This document shows, piece after piece, positions 27,890 to 35,667 of a stretch of DNA of 64,000 bases. Each line of letters begins with the position of its first letter. Position 1 is the first letter of the stretch. The notes beneath the pieces were generated by a model, which was not told the DNA's origin, did not search any database, and saw nothing but the letters and a program-made list of their open reading frames with translations. The translations under genes were made by a program, and so were the position numbers. Origin of the DNA: SZUA-430 sp965227535 (GTDB taxonomy: Bacteria; Pseudomonadota; Alphaproteobacteria; Micropepsales; Micropepsaceae); NCBI GenBank assembly GCA_965227535.1, contig OZ245761.1, forward strand, positions 5,022,001 to 5,086,000. The letters run 5' to 3'.

Positions 27890-27897
27890 AGCGAACC

Positions 27898-28728
27898 TTA
27901 TGCGACCCCCACTTTGCGCTCGCTGGTCCCGAGCTGACGCACCCATTCGGCGAGCACCACCAGCACGCACGACGAAATCAAAATCAAAGAGCCGAGCGCG
28001 AGCACGCCCGGCAACTTGTTCGGAAACTTAAGCTGGCTCCAGATAAAGACGGGCAGGGTGGGCTGCTGCCCCGCCAGGAAGAACGACAGCAAAAATTCGT
28101 CGAACGAAACGATAAACGTCAAAAGCAGGCTCGACACGATGCCTGGCGCGACCAGCGGAAACGTCACCCGCCAGAACGTCATCCACGGGCTCTCGCCCAA
28201 ATCCATCGAAGCTTCTTCGAGACTCTTGTCGAACCCATCGAGACGAGAGGTCAAAACCGCCATCGCAAACGGCGTGCACAACATCACGTGGCCGACGCCG
28301 ATGGTGATCAGCGACAATTCGAGATCGAGATTGTTGACCAGAATGAGAAGCGCGATGCCCAGAACGATCTCCGGCACGAACAGCGGCAACATGATCAGCC
28401 CCGTCACCGCGCCTTGCCCCGGCATGCGATAGCGCGTCACCGCCTTCGCGCCGAACAACCCCAAGATCGTTGACGCAATCGCGACCACGGCGCCGACCTG
28501 AAGGCTCGCAACCAGCGACCGCAGCATGTCTTCATCCGCGAACGCCTGCGAATACCACTTCGTCGTAAAACCCTTCAGCGGGAACGCCGTGAAGATGGAA
28601 TCGTTGAACGAAAAGATCGGAAGCAACAGAACCGGCACATAGAGGAACAGCAGATAAGCGACCGCGAACACGGCAAGCCCGCCGCCCGGATCGCCCATGC
28701 GCTTTGCCGCGGACGTGGGTTTGCTCAT
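27898..28728 (-). CDS. potC: ABC transporter permease, PotC/PotI type
   Basis: A 276-residue inner-membrane permease with six predicted helices and the BPD_transp_1 EAA loop, seen as EEASMDLGESPWMTFWRVTFP (about residues 175-195) which docks on the ATPase. Size, single domain and position make it the PotC/PotI partner of the upstream permease. The ATG at 28728 overlaps the previous stop by 4 bp (ATGA); the upstream in-frame extension lies inside that gene. Confidence 0.9.
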   Translation of the reverse strand: MSKPTSAAKRMGDPGGGLAVFAVAYLLFLYVPVLLLPIFSFNDSIFTAFPLKGFTTKWYSQAFADEDMLRSLVASLQVGAVVAIASTILGLFGAKAVTRYRMPGQGAVTGLIMLPLFVPEIVLGIALLILVNNLDLELSLITIGVGHVMLCTPFAMAVLTSRLDGFDKSLEEASMDLGESPWMTFWRVTFPLVAPGIVSSLLLTFIVSFDEFLLSFFLAGQQPTLPVFIWSQLKFPNKLPGVLALGSLILISSCVLVVLAEWVRQLGTSERKVGVA

Positions 28729-29642
28729 CGGATCTGCCTCACCGCAAGCTGCATCGCGCTGACGAAGAACACGACCAGGATCGCAACGCCCGCCATCGCC
28801 GAGATCGCCATCGCCGACCCCAGCGGCCAATCGCCGATCTTGAGGAACTGCACCTGAATCAGATTGGCGACCATCTGCCCGGCGGGCCCACCGACCAGCG
28901 CTGGCGTCACGTAGTCACCCGTCGTCGGCACGAAGATCAAAACCGCAGCCCCAATCACGCCGGGCAGCGACAGCGGAAACGTCACCCGCCAAAACCGCGT
29001 CCAAGCGCCGTCGCCCAAATCGGCCGCCGCTTCAAGCAACGTCCGATCGATCTTCTCCAGCGAAACATAAATCGGAAGGATCGCAAACGCCGCGTAAGCA
29101 TGCGCGAGCGTCACCACCACGGCGAACTGATTGTAGAGCAAGAACCCCAGGGGCTCTTGAATCACACCCGCCGACATCAAACTCGAATTGATGACGCCGT
29201 TATACCCAAGGATCACCTTCCACGAGAACGCGCGCAGCAGATAGCTCGTCCAAAACGGAATGGTCAGCAGAATGAGCCAGATGAACTTGTACTTCTTCAC
29301 CCCAAACGCGACGTAATACGCCATCGGATAAGCAAGCCCGACCGTCACCAAAGTCACGATGCCCGACATGCCGATCGAGCGCAGGAAGATGTCGATGTAA
29401 CTCTGCTTCCCGAACACCTCCTGATAGCGCGCAATCGTCGGCGTCGTGTCGACGGACAAGCCCACCTGGGTCCAGAACGAATAAAGCGCGAGCAGAACGA
29501 GCGGCGCCGCCAGCATCACAGTCATCGCGATCAGAACCGGCGAGAGCAGCAAATACCCCTTCGCCGCGTCGGAGCGCAAGTAGAAGGCTTTCACTCTGTC
29601 CAGGAGGGCTGGCTTGGACGCAGTAGGCGTGCTCGTCGACAA
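28725..29642 (-). CDS. potB: ABC transporter permease, PotB/PotH type
   Basis: A 305-residue permease with an N-terminal cytoplasmic lead, about six TM helices and a periplasmic loop after TM1. The EAA loop is LLEAAADLGDGAWTRFWRV, followed by the PLSLPGVIG helix. First gene of the potB-potC-potA operon. The start is the TTG at 29642: GGAGAG lies 6 bases upstream, and no ATG or GTG occurs before the first helix in this frame except internal codons. Together with the ATPase it forms a spermidine/putrescine-type importer (family knowledge); substrate specificity is not proven. Confidence 0.88.
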   Translation of the reverse strand: MSTSTPTASKPALLDRVKAFYLRSDAAKGYLLLSPVLIAMTVMLAAPLVLLALYSFWTQVGLSVDTTPTIARYQEVFGKQSYIDIFLRSIGMSGIVTLVTVGLAYPMAYYVAFGVKKYKFIWLILLTIPFWTSYLLRAFSWKVILGYNGVINSSLMSAGVIQEPLGFLLYNQFAVVVTLAHAYAAFAILPIYVSLEKIDRTLLEAAADLGDGAWTRFWRVTFPLSLPGVIGAAVLIFVPTTGDYVTPALVGGPAGQMVANLIQVQFLKIGDWPLGSAMAISAMAGVAILVVFFVSAMQLAVRQIR

Positions 29643-29871
29643 TGCGTCTCTCCGCGCGCGTGGGGCGCCAGGATCGCTATATTGGGAGAAACACCGGGTC
29701 CCTGCAACTCGCGCCGAACCCTGGTGGTTAATGCCCTCTCCGCCAGGCCCCCCCGACCATCGATCGACCTACCGGGACGATTCGGCGCACATAGCCTAAT
29801 TCAACGAGAGCCCCGCACCGAAAACTCGGATCGGTGCACCTTTGTGGAAGTGGAGGAGTACCTTGACTCGC

Positions 29872-29900
29872 TTGGCCGGAGAAGTCAGGGGGAATATAAC
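29872..29900 (+). promoter_or_regulatory. Promoter of the patatin/OmpA-like cassette; rest of the 357-bp gap is empty
   Basis: TTGGCC (29872-29877) and TATAAC (29895-29900) are separated by exactly 17 bp. This gives a transcription start about 29907, some 93 bases before the patatin ATG. The surrounding 29643-29999 region is non-coding and clearly A/T-richer than its flanks from 29880 onward. I see no integrase, tRNA or direct repeat there. A 25-codon ORF at 29905-29982 begins at the predicted transcript start, but nothing supports its translation. Confidence 0.55.
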
Positions 29901-29999
29901 TACAATGAAGAGGTGGAGAGTGCTGCAGGTGTTGAATAATACCGCAGATCGTGCAGTGTATTCGTTGGATGGATCGTTCTGAGACGATAGTAAAAGAGC

Positions 30000-31250
30000 A
30001 TGTATGCGAGTGGCCTGAAAACTAGCGTCGTAGCGGATGCGTTGATTTCGATAAACAGGATCGTCGCCAACAACGACGCAAAGCGCGCGCCGGGCTTCGA
30101 GCAGTTCTTTTGCCGCAAAACAATTTTCGGTCGAACAGTGTACCTGACAAATCTCGTGCTTCAGGGCGGCGGTGTGCTGGGTCCCGCCCACTTGGGATTT
30201 GTTTACGGGCTAGAAATGGCAGGAATCCGGTTCGCGTGCGTTGCTGGTACTTCCGCCGGCGCGATCGTCGCGCTCCTGATGATCGCCGCGCGCGGCGCAG
30301 GCGTTCAAACGCCAGTTGCGGAATCGATTCTTCCGCACCTCTCCAGCATGCCCGCCTCAGAGTTCATCGATGGCCCGTGGCGGGTGAGGCGACTGATCAA
30401 GCACGCATTGACTACGAAGCAAAGCAACTACTTCAGCCTACTGCCCCAGAGCGGCGCCGCAATGCGTCGGCTACTTTCACATCACGGACTAAATTCCGGC
30501 GATCGATTTCTGTACTGGCTTGATGATCTGTTGGCCAGGCACTTCAAACTCCGAACCATCCGCGATCTTGAAACAGTTCTCCAGCAGACAGCCGACAATT
30601 TAAGCGAGCTTCTGTCGACTACCGTGCTTCATTCGGATGTACTAAAGATCAATGCGGTGGCGATGCCGCTCGGAATGAGGTTTGAATTTCCCGAGGATCG
30701 AAAGATCTTGTCGAGGAAGTACGAGATGAGTTCGCCTGCCATACTGGCGCGAGCGTCGATGTCGATACCGTTCGTATTCGAGCCGTACAAGCTGGAACTC
30801 GACTCGACAGAATGGCGAAGGCGATTGCACGCTGATTTTGAAGGGGTGTGGAGCAGTAAGGCGTTGTCGCCGGTGCAGTCGCAGCGGCATGCATCCTTCA
30901 TTGACGGCGGCTTGATATCGAACTTTCCGTTGGATTCGTTTGTCGGTCAGAGCGACCGACTCCCGACTATCGGAGTTGCATTACTTTCGTCGGATGAGGT
31001 CGACCTGCACCCTCCGACGGGCAGCATCCGAGAACTGTTGACGTTTTCCGCTGCCATGGTCAACGCGGCAAGAAACTGTAGAGACCAGGAGGCGCGTCGG
31101 ATGGCGCGAGCGAGCAGTAGCAAAGCCAAAGTCGCGCTCGTTGATTGCCGCGGACACAACTGGCTGGACTTCTTCATCGAGAAACAAGCGATGGACGAGC
31201 TGTTCGGACGAGGAGTGTCGGCCGCAGCCCAGTTCCTGGAGAAACTCTAG
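30000..31250 (+). CDS. Patatin-like phospholipase (accessory cassette, gene 1)
   Basis: A 416-residue patatin-fold lipid acyl hydrolase. The oxyanion loop is LQGGGVLGPAHLG (residues 54-66), the nucleophile is Ser85 in AGTSAGAI, and the catalytic Asp302 is in SFIDGGLISNFP, so the active site looks intact. No TM or signal peptide is evident, so it is probably cytoplasmic and could act on the inner membrane. The region is A/T-richer, with codon use unlike its neighbours. Gene 2 starts 10 bp downstream. Patatins are membrane-damaging effectors in several anti-phage systems (CapV of CBASS, for example); by analogy this could be an effector, but no cyclase is present. A GTG at 30138 is an alternative start. 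Confidence 0.88.
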   Translation: MYASGLKTSVVADALISINRIVANNDAKRAPGFEQFFCRKTIFGRTVYLTNLVLQGGGVLGPAHLGFVYGLEMAGIRFACVAGTSAGAIVALLMIAARGAGVQTPVAESILPHLSSMPASEFIDGPWRVRRLIKHALTTKQSNYFSLLPQSGAAMRRLLSHHGLNSGDRFLYWLDDLLARHFKLRTIRDLETVLQQTADNLSELLSTTVLHSDVLKINAVAMPLGMRFEFPEDRKILSRKYEMSSPAILARASMSIPFVFEPYKLELDSTEWRRRLHADFEGVWSSKALSPVQSQRHASFIDGGLISNFPLDSFVGQSDRLPTIGVALLSSDEVDLHPPTGSIRELLTFSAAMVNAARNCRDQEARRMARASSSKAKVALVDCRGHNWLDFFIEKQAMDELFGRGVSAAAQFLEKL

Positions 31251-31260
31251 AGGCGACCCC

Positions 31261-33255
31261 ATGAGCGAGCGTAGTAAATGGATTGACAACTTAGAGCACG
31301 CGACGGGGTCTGACCAAGTCCGGGCGCTCATCAACATCCTCTGGGACCGCGAGTTAGAGTATCTCATCGCACTGTCGCCACACTCAGGTGAGGGAGAAAA
31401 GCACGTCGCAGCCCTGCAGGTCTATCTCGAGAAGCTGCAACGTAGGGACGACAATGCCGACATGGCACCTGTTCCCGTCTCTCCGATTGCACCATCGCTG
31501 TACTCCCTGCGCGAAGGGTTGGAACGATTGTTAATTGATAGCCTCGACGTATCCGCGTTCCTTGACGAACCCAGTTACGCTGATTTCGAAGCTGCGACCG
31601 ACGCAAGGTTTCGTCGGATTCGTAACGAGGCGGGTCTCGCGGTTCAAGCTTGCGCCTGGTTCCTGCGAGGCGAAGGGGAGCAAGAGGGCGGTCGTGTTCC
31701 CGTTGATGTGCTAAGGCGAAAGCTCGAGCGGTTAGGCGATGACTTCGATGTCGAAAAAATCGACATCGTAAGAGCAGCGGTGGTGCAAGCCGAAGCCTTG
31801 GCGAAGGCGCTGTATGAACTGAGTGACAGCGCGACATTTCGAAACGAACTCAACCGCAAGAATTACGAGGCATGGCGCACGATTCACTCCAAAGTGGGAA
31901 CGTTTGCGCGAAGAATGTGGCGCCCGATGCTGAACTTTGTGTGGACCGGCATGGTGACACTTGCCGGTTACATGCTCGTCGGTTCCGTCGTGCCGGCCAG
32001 TTTTGTGCTCACTATCCTCTTCGTGCTCCCCGTCATTGCCGCTGTCGAAGCAGACACCGCGCAATGGAAGCGACTGAACGATAGGGTCGGTCGTATTCGC
32101 CAGAAGTTGAGTCGCCTCGCGCCGCCAAATGCGGAACTAGGGGACAGCGGCGCTCTATGGAAGGCGCGTACTTCCAAACAAGTCGAGGCCGCAATCAACG
32201 CGACCCTGGATGCAATCAGTGACGGCAGAATGACGAACGTGCGGCAAGAGGCTGTTGCACAGTGGGATGCACGCTTAGCGCAAATATCTCGGTGGTCGAG
32301 TAGATTGGCCGACAGTTGGCTAGAGTACTTCGCAACCGCCGCCAATATGGTGCTGCTAGCGCTGATCGTGATGTTGCTCTCGTATAGCAGAAACTGGCCC
32401 AATAATCTCGTTATCGGTGAAATTGGCCTGACACGCTGCGTTTTGGCTGAGGGACGAATCCTGTGGCCCGGGCCCATCGAGGTGGTTGTGAGCGGCAGGA
32501 GCGGCTTAGCAATCATAAGCGCGAGTCGGGTCGCCATGTTCCTTCCCGGCGGGCACGGGCGGGAGCTGCCGCGCTGCGTGGAACCTGAGAGCGGTCAGAT
32601 CCGGTTAGCTGGCAGTGAGACAGAGTTAGAGGCAGCAATCGATTCGCTGTTCGCGCTCACAGTCGCAATTCCTCAAAAGGAAACTGAGGTAGTTCGACGA
32701 TTTGGTGACAAATTGCTGCTGCCAGTATTTTCAAGGCCGGTGAGAAAGTGCGCGCCAGAGGAGGTCGAACGAGCCGGGGCAGTAGACCAAGCGATGCGCG
32801 AGAGCTTGGTGCGCCTTGGTGCCGCCTTTGCCCGGTGTGGAGCGCGTATCGATGTGCGTGGCTACGCGAGCTCCCGGGCGTTCCGTTGTGGCGACGAGGT
32901 CACAAGCAGGAATCTAAATTGGCGACTGGCTGAGAGTCGTCGCCGGAGTGTCATAGAACTCTTGGCGAGCGGCCAAGCTCGCTCGCGAAACAAGGCCCGG
33001 ACAGACGAGCTTGTCGTTGCCCCCCCCAACAACTCACCCAGGTTCGACAACCCACAAGAGATGGAGGACGCGCGTGACAGCGAGTACAACGATCGCACCA
33101 ACGGGCAGCCAGACGGTGTCAAAGAAGCGCTCACGCGCTCGGTAGTGATCGAACTAATACACAAGGGCATCTGTGCTGGCCGAGAGGCATCGGCCGGTCA
33201 TCCGGAAGGTGCACCGAAGTCACCCCTTCACCAACCGCTCAATCCACGCCGGTAA
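31261..33255 (+). CDS. Three-TM protein with OmpA-like C-terminal domain (accessory cassette, gene 2)
   Basis: A 664-residue protein with no full-length family I recognise. Residues 1-70 form a compact helical domain that looks like a small adaptor domain; 75-215 are helical and charged. A TM hairpin lies at about 222-262, a helical loop at 263-355 and a third TM at 358-376. The C-terminus (about 500-640) resembles an OmpA-like peptidoglycan-associated domain (RIDVRGYASS, then RNLNWRLAESRRRSV). The Asp of the usual GHTD motif is replaced (GYASS). Orientation by TM count places the OmpA-like part in the periplasm. ATG at 31261; 10 bp after the patatin stop. Its last 36 bp overlap the 3' end of the convergent speE. 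Confidence 0.8.
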   Translation: MSERSKWIDNLEHATGSDQVRALINILWDRELEYLIALSPHSGEGEKHVAALQVYLEKLQRRDDNADMAPVPVSPIAPSLYSLREGLERLLIDSLDVSAFLDEPSYADFEAATDARFRRIRNEAGLAVQACAWFLRGEGEQEGGRVPVDVLRRKLERLGDDFDVEKIDIVRAAVVQAEALAKALYELSDSATFRNELNRKNYEAWRTIHSKVGTFARRMWRPMLNFVWTGMVTLAGYMLVGSVVPASFVLTILFVLPVIAAVEADTAQWKRLNDRVGRIRQKLSRLAPPNAELGDSGALWKARTSKQVEAAINATLDAISDGRMTNVRQEAVAQWDARLAQISRWSSRLADSWLEYFATAANMVLLALIVMLLSYSRNWPNNLVIGEIGLTRCVLAEGRILWPGPIEVVVSGRSGLAIISASRVAMFLPGGHGRELPRCVEPESGQIRLAGSETELEAAIDSLFALTVAIPQKETEVVRRFGDKLLLPVFSRPVRKCAPEEVERAGAVDQAMRESLVRLGAAFARCGARIDVRGYASSRAFRCGDEVTSRNLNWRLAESRRRSVIELLASGQARSRNKARTDELVVAPPNNSPRFDNPQEMEDARDSEYNDRTNGQPDGVKEALTRSVVIELIHKGICAGREASAGHPEGAPKSPLHQPLNPRR

Positions 33256-34083
33256 GGCGAACGACGCGCGGTGGACGGCCGGGGTGTAGTAGTCGGTCTT
33301 GAGGCGCGACGCCGCGAACTGCGCGTCGAGCGAGGCCCACTTCGCGGGGTCGCCCAGGATGGCGTCGTTCGACACCCACGTCAGCGCCATCAGGCCGCCG
33401 ATATAGCTGGGCACAACCGTCAGGTAGACGCCGCAGTAACGGAACGTCCGCTGCATCTGCTTCAGCGTGTCGGTCAGTTCTTCCGGCTGGAAGAACGGCA
33501 CGCCGTTCTGGAACACGGCAAAGCCGCCCGGCGCCAGAGCGCGCGCGATGCGCTCATAGAACGTGTCGCCGAACAGCACCTCGGCGGGCCCGACAGGATC
33601 GGGCCGGTCGGCGATGATGAGGTCGAAGCGGCCGTGGCTCGACTTGTCGGCCAGGAAGACGAACGCATCTTCGATCTGCACCTTCAAACGCGGATCGGCG
33701 AACGCGGCGGCATTCACTTCGCCTAAATGGCGCCGCGACAAATCGACCACCTTCTCGTCGATTTCGACGTTAAAGACGTTTGTGACGGCCCGGTGCTTGA
33801 GCGCTTCCTCGGCGATCGCCATGTCGCCGCCGCCGACGATCATGACCTCCTTTACGCGCCCGTGCTCGAACATCGGCACGTGCGTCAGCATCTCGGAATA
33901 GCCGCACTCGTCGCGCGTCGTCAGCTGGACAATGTCGTCGAGCACCAAGACGCGTCCGTTGCGCTTGCTATCGAAGATCTTGATGTCTTGAAACCGGCTC
34001 TTTTCCTGAACAATCGGCGCGCCTTCGAGCTCGATGGTTTGCGAAAATCCCGGGTGCAATTTCTCCAAGAATGCGTTCGCCAT
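33220..34083 (-). CDS. speE: Spermidine synthase
   Basis: A 287-residue polyamine aminopropyltransferase that transfers aminopropyl from decarboxylated SAM to putrescine, releasing methylthioadenosine. The family signature is seen as VLVLDDIVQLTTRDECGYSE, followed by MIVGGGDMAIAEEALKH (nucleotide loop) and the IIADRPDPVGP active-site segment (the canonical sequence is DSTDPVGP). DEKVV supplies the acidic residue that binds the nucleoside. The ATG at 34083 has GGAG about 9 bases upstream. It is divergent from speD, and its 3' end is overlapped antisense by the accessory gene. Confidence 0.93.
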   Translation of the reverse strand: MANAFLEKLHPGFSQTIELEGAPIVQEKSRFQDIKIFDSKRNGRVLVLDDIVQLTTRDECGYSEMLTHVPMFEHGRVKEVMIVGGGDMAIAEEALKHRAVTNVFNVEIDEKVVDLSRRHLGEVNAAAFADPRLKVQIEDAFVFLADKSSHGRFDLIIADRPDPVGPAEVLFGDTFYERIARALAPGGFAVFQNGVPFFQPEELTDTLKQMQRTFRYCGVYLTVVPSYIGGLMALTWVSNDAILGDPAKWASLDAQFAASRLKTDYYTPAVHRASFALPAWIERLVKG

Positions 34084-34417
34084 CGGCGTCGTCTCCGTGT
34101 CTGCGGGAAGCGTGGTGGAAGAGAAGCGCGCGTGGTGAAACGGTGGCTCGCGCAAAGCCAAAAGCGCGCGTCGTATAAGTCGCGCATTACGCGCGCGCAA
34201 CGTCATAATTCGGCGACCGTCACATCTCATCCACCATCGGAAGCTAAAAATCCCGTCACGGGTCCAAAAATCCTTGCATGGGGGGCGCGCGTACCTATAT
34301 TTCGCCCCCTCCGCAATTCCAGCGACTGAATCGCTAAGAGGCGGCTGAGCGACGTGAGTTCCGCGTCATTTGGTCAATAGGGTGCAACGTTTTTTTGTTG
34401 AGATGGGCTAGCCGGAA
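34084..34417 (+). other. Divergent intergenic region between speE and speD
   Basis: This 334-bp region separates two polyamine-synthesis genes pointing away from each other and must hold both promoters. A T-rich run (TTTTTTTG at 34390-34397) lies just before the speD start. No ORF is supported, and I see no hairpin strong enough to call a riboswitch. Confidence 0.4.
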
Positions 34418-34903
34418 ATGGGTCTACCTGCACGCAAAAGAACGGCTGTCGAAGTAACGCAGTTCCCCGCGAACCGCGCCAGAACGAAGTCCGTTCCGGT
34501 TCCTAATCCCTCTGGGGAAGCGGACGAAGAAAGAAAAGACTACTTCATCACCCGCAACGGCGTGACGTTTGCGGGCAGCCACTTGATCCTCGACTTGTGG
34601 GGCGCTTCCGACTTGGACGACGAAGCCAAGATCGAAAAGGCCCTGAAGGAAGCGGTGACGGCTGCCGGAGCGACGCTCTTGCACATTCACCTCCATAAGT
34701 TCTCGCCCAACGGCGGTGTCTCGGGCGTGGCCGTCCTTTCGGAAAGCCACATCTCGGTCCACACCTGGCCGGAGAAGGGTTTCGCAGCGTTCGACGTGTT
34801 CATGTGCGGCGCCGCCCAACCCACCAAGACGATTGCCGTGCTCGAAGCCGCGTTCCGGCCCGACCGCGTCGTCGTCGGCGAGCACAAGCGCGGCATCGTC
34901 TAA
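34418..34903 (+). CDS. speD: S-adenosylmethionine decarboxylase proenzyme
   Basis: A 161-residue class 1 bacterial AdoMetDC, which makes the aminopropyl donor used by SpeE. The self-cleavage/pyruvoyl site is the Ser in VLSESHISVHTWPE; the GSHLILDLWGA N-terminal segment and the Cys-containing AAFDVFMCGAAQP segment (proton donor) are standard. About 40 extra N-terminal residues precede the conserved core, so translation might start a little later; the ATG at 34418 is taken as annotated by frame. A clear terminator follows, so it is probably transcribed alone. Confidence 0.95.
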   Translation: MGLPARKRTAVEVTQFPANRARTKSVPVPNPSGEADEERKDYFITRNGVTFAGSHLILDLWGASDLDDEAKIEKALKEAVTAAGATLLHIHLHKFSPNGGVSGVAVLSESHISVHTWPEKGFAAFDVFMCGAAQPTKTIAVLEAAFRPDRVVVGEHKRGIV

Positions 34904-34938
34904 GGACAAACGCGCGCTCAGCCTTTTGAGGTTATCAG

Positions 34939-34970
34939 GGCCGCCCGGGACAATCCCAGGCGGCCTTTTT
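34939..34970 (+). terminator. Rho-independent terminator of speD
   Basis: The arms GGCCGCC (34939-34945) and GGCGGCC (34959-34965) plus an inner GGGA/TCCC pair form a stem with one mismatch bulge, followed by TTTTT. It faces the convergent kdpE gene; it has no T-run in the minus direction. Confidence 0.88.
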
Positions 34971-34980
34971 CTATTCGGCC

Positions 34981-35667
34981 CTAGATCTTTAGTCGGTAGC
35001 CGACGCCTTGCTCGGTCTCAATCAGCGGGTTCTCGCGCGTCACACCCAGCTTGCGCCGCAATTGGCCGATGTAGACGCGCAGATATTCCGCATCCGACGT
35101 GTGCGCCGGTCCCCACACTTCCTGCAGGATTTGGCGCTGAGTCAAAACCTTGCCGGCGTGCTTGACGAAGAGGCGCAGCAGATCGAACTCCTTCGGCGTC
35201 AGATGGACCGTCTCTTCGCCGCGCTTCACCACCCGGCGCGGGATGTCGACGGTGAGGTTGTCGATCTTGAAGATCGGCGATTCACCCTGCTGCCGCAGTC
35301 GATGGCGCAACGCCGCGCGCAACCGGGCGGTCAATTCTTCGATGCCGAACGGCTTGTTGACGTAATCGTCGGCGCCGAGGTCCAACGCCTCCACCTTCTC
35401 CGCCTCGCGATCGCGCGCCGACAGGATCAGCACCGGGGTCTCGCCCTGCGCGCGCACGTGGCGCAACACGTCCTTGCCGTCGCCGTCGGGCAGGCCGAGG
35501 TCGAGAATGATGACGTCCGGCTTCTCGCTGTCAGCCAACCGGCGGCCGTCCGCCACGGTATGCGCCTCGACGACGTCGAACCCGTTCGCGGTCAGGCTGG
35601 TACGCAGGAAGCGCAGGATCTGCGGTTCGTCGTCGACCACCAGGATCAGAGGCTTGCGCTCGCTCAT
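34981..35667 (-). CDS. kdpE: KdpE response regulator
   Basis: A 228-residue OmpR/PhoB-family regulator that activates kdpFABC. The receiver acidic pair is in VVDDEPQ, the phospho-acceptor Asp in IILDLGLPDGDG, and the Lys in YVNKPFG. The DNA-binding domain ends EYLRVYIGQLRRKL, characteristic of KdpE. The ATG at 35667 overlaps the kdpD stop (ATGA). Last gene of the locus, ending 10 bp from the speD terminator. Confidence 0.95.
   Translation of the reverse strand: MSERKPLILVVDDEPQILRFLRTSLTANGFDVVEAHTVADGRRLADSEKPDVIILDLGLPDGDGKDVLRHVRAQGETPVLILSARDREAEKVEALDLGADDYVNKPFGIEELTARLRAALRHRLRQQGESPIFKIDNLTVDIPRRVVKRGEETVHLTPKEFDLLRLFVKHAGKVLTQRQILQEVWGPAHTSDAEYLRVYIGQLRRKLGVTRENPLIETEQGVGYRLKI

Noticed and set aside
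29905..29982. 25-codon leader ORF before the patatin gene
   Set aside because: It starts at the predicted transcript start with no ribosome-binding site and has no features of a leader peptide.
29643..29999. tRNA or attachment site at the left edge of the accessory cassette
   Set aside because: No cloverleaf or repeat shared with the right edge could be found by eye.
31141..31260. Upstream extension of the OmpA-like gene to 31141
   Set aside because: It lies wholly inside the end of the patatin gene; the ATG at 31261 sits 10 bp after the patatin stop.
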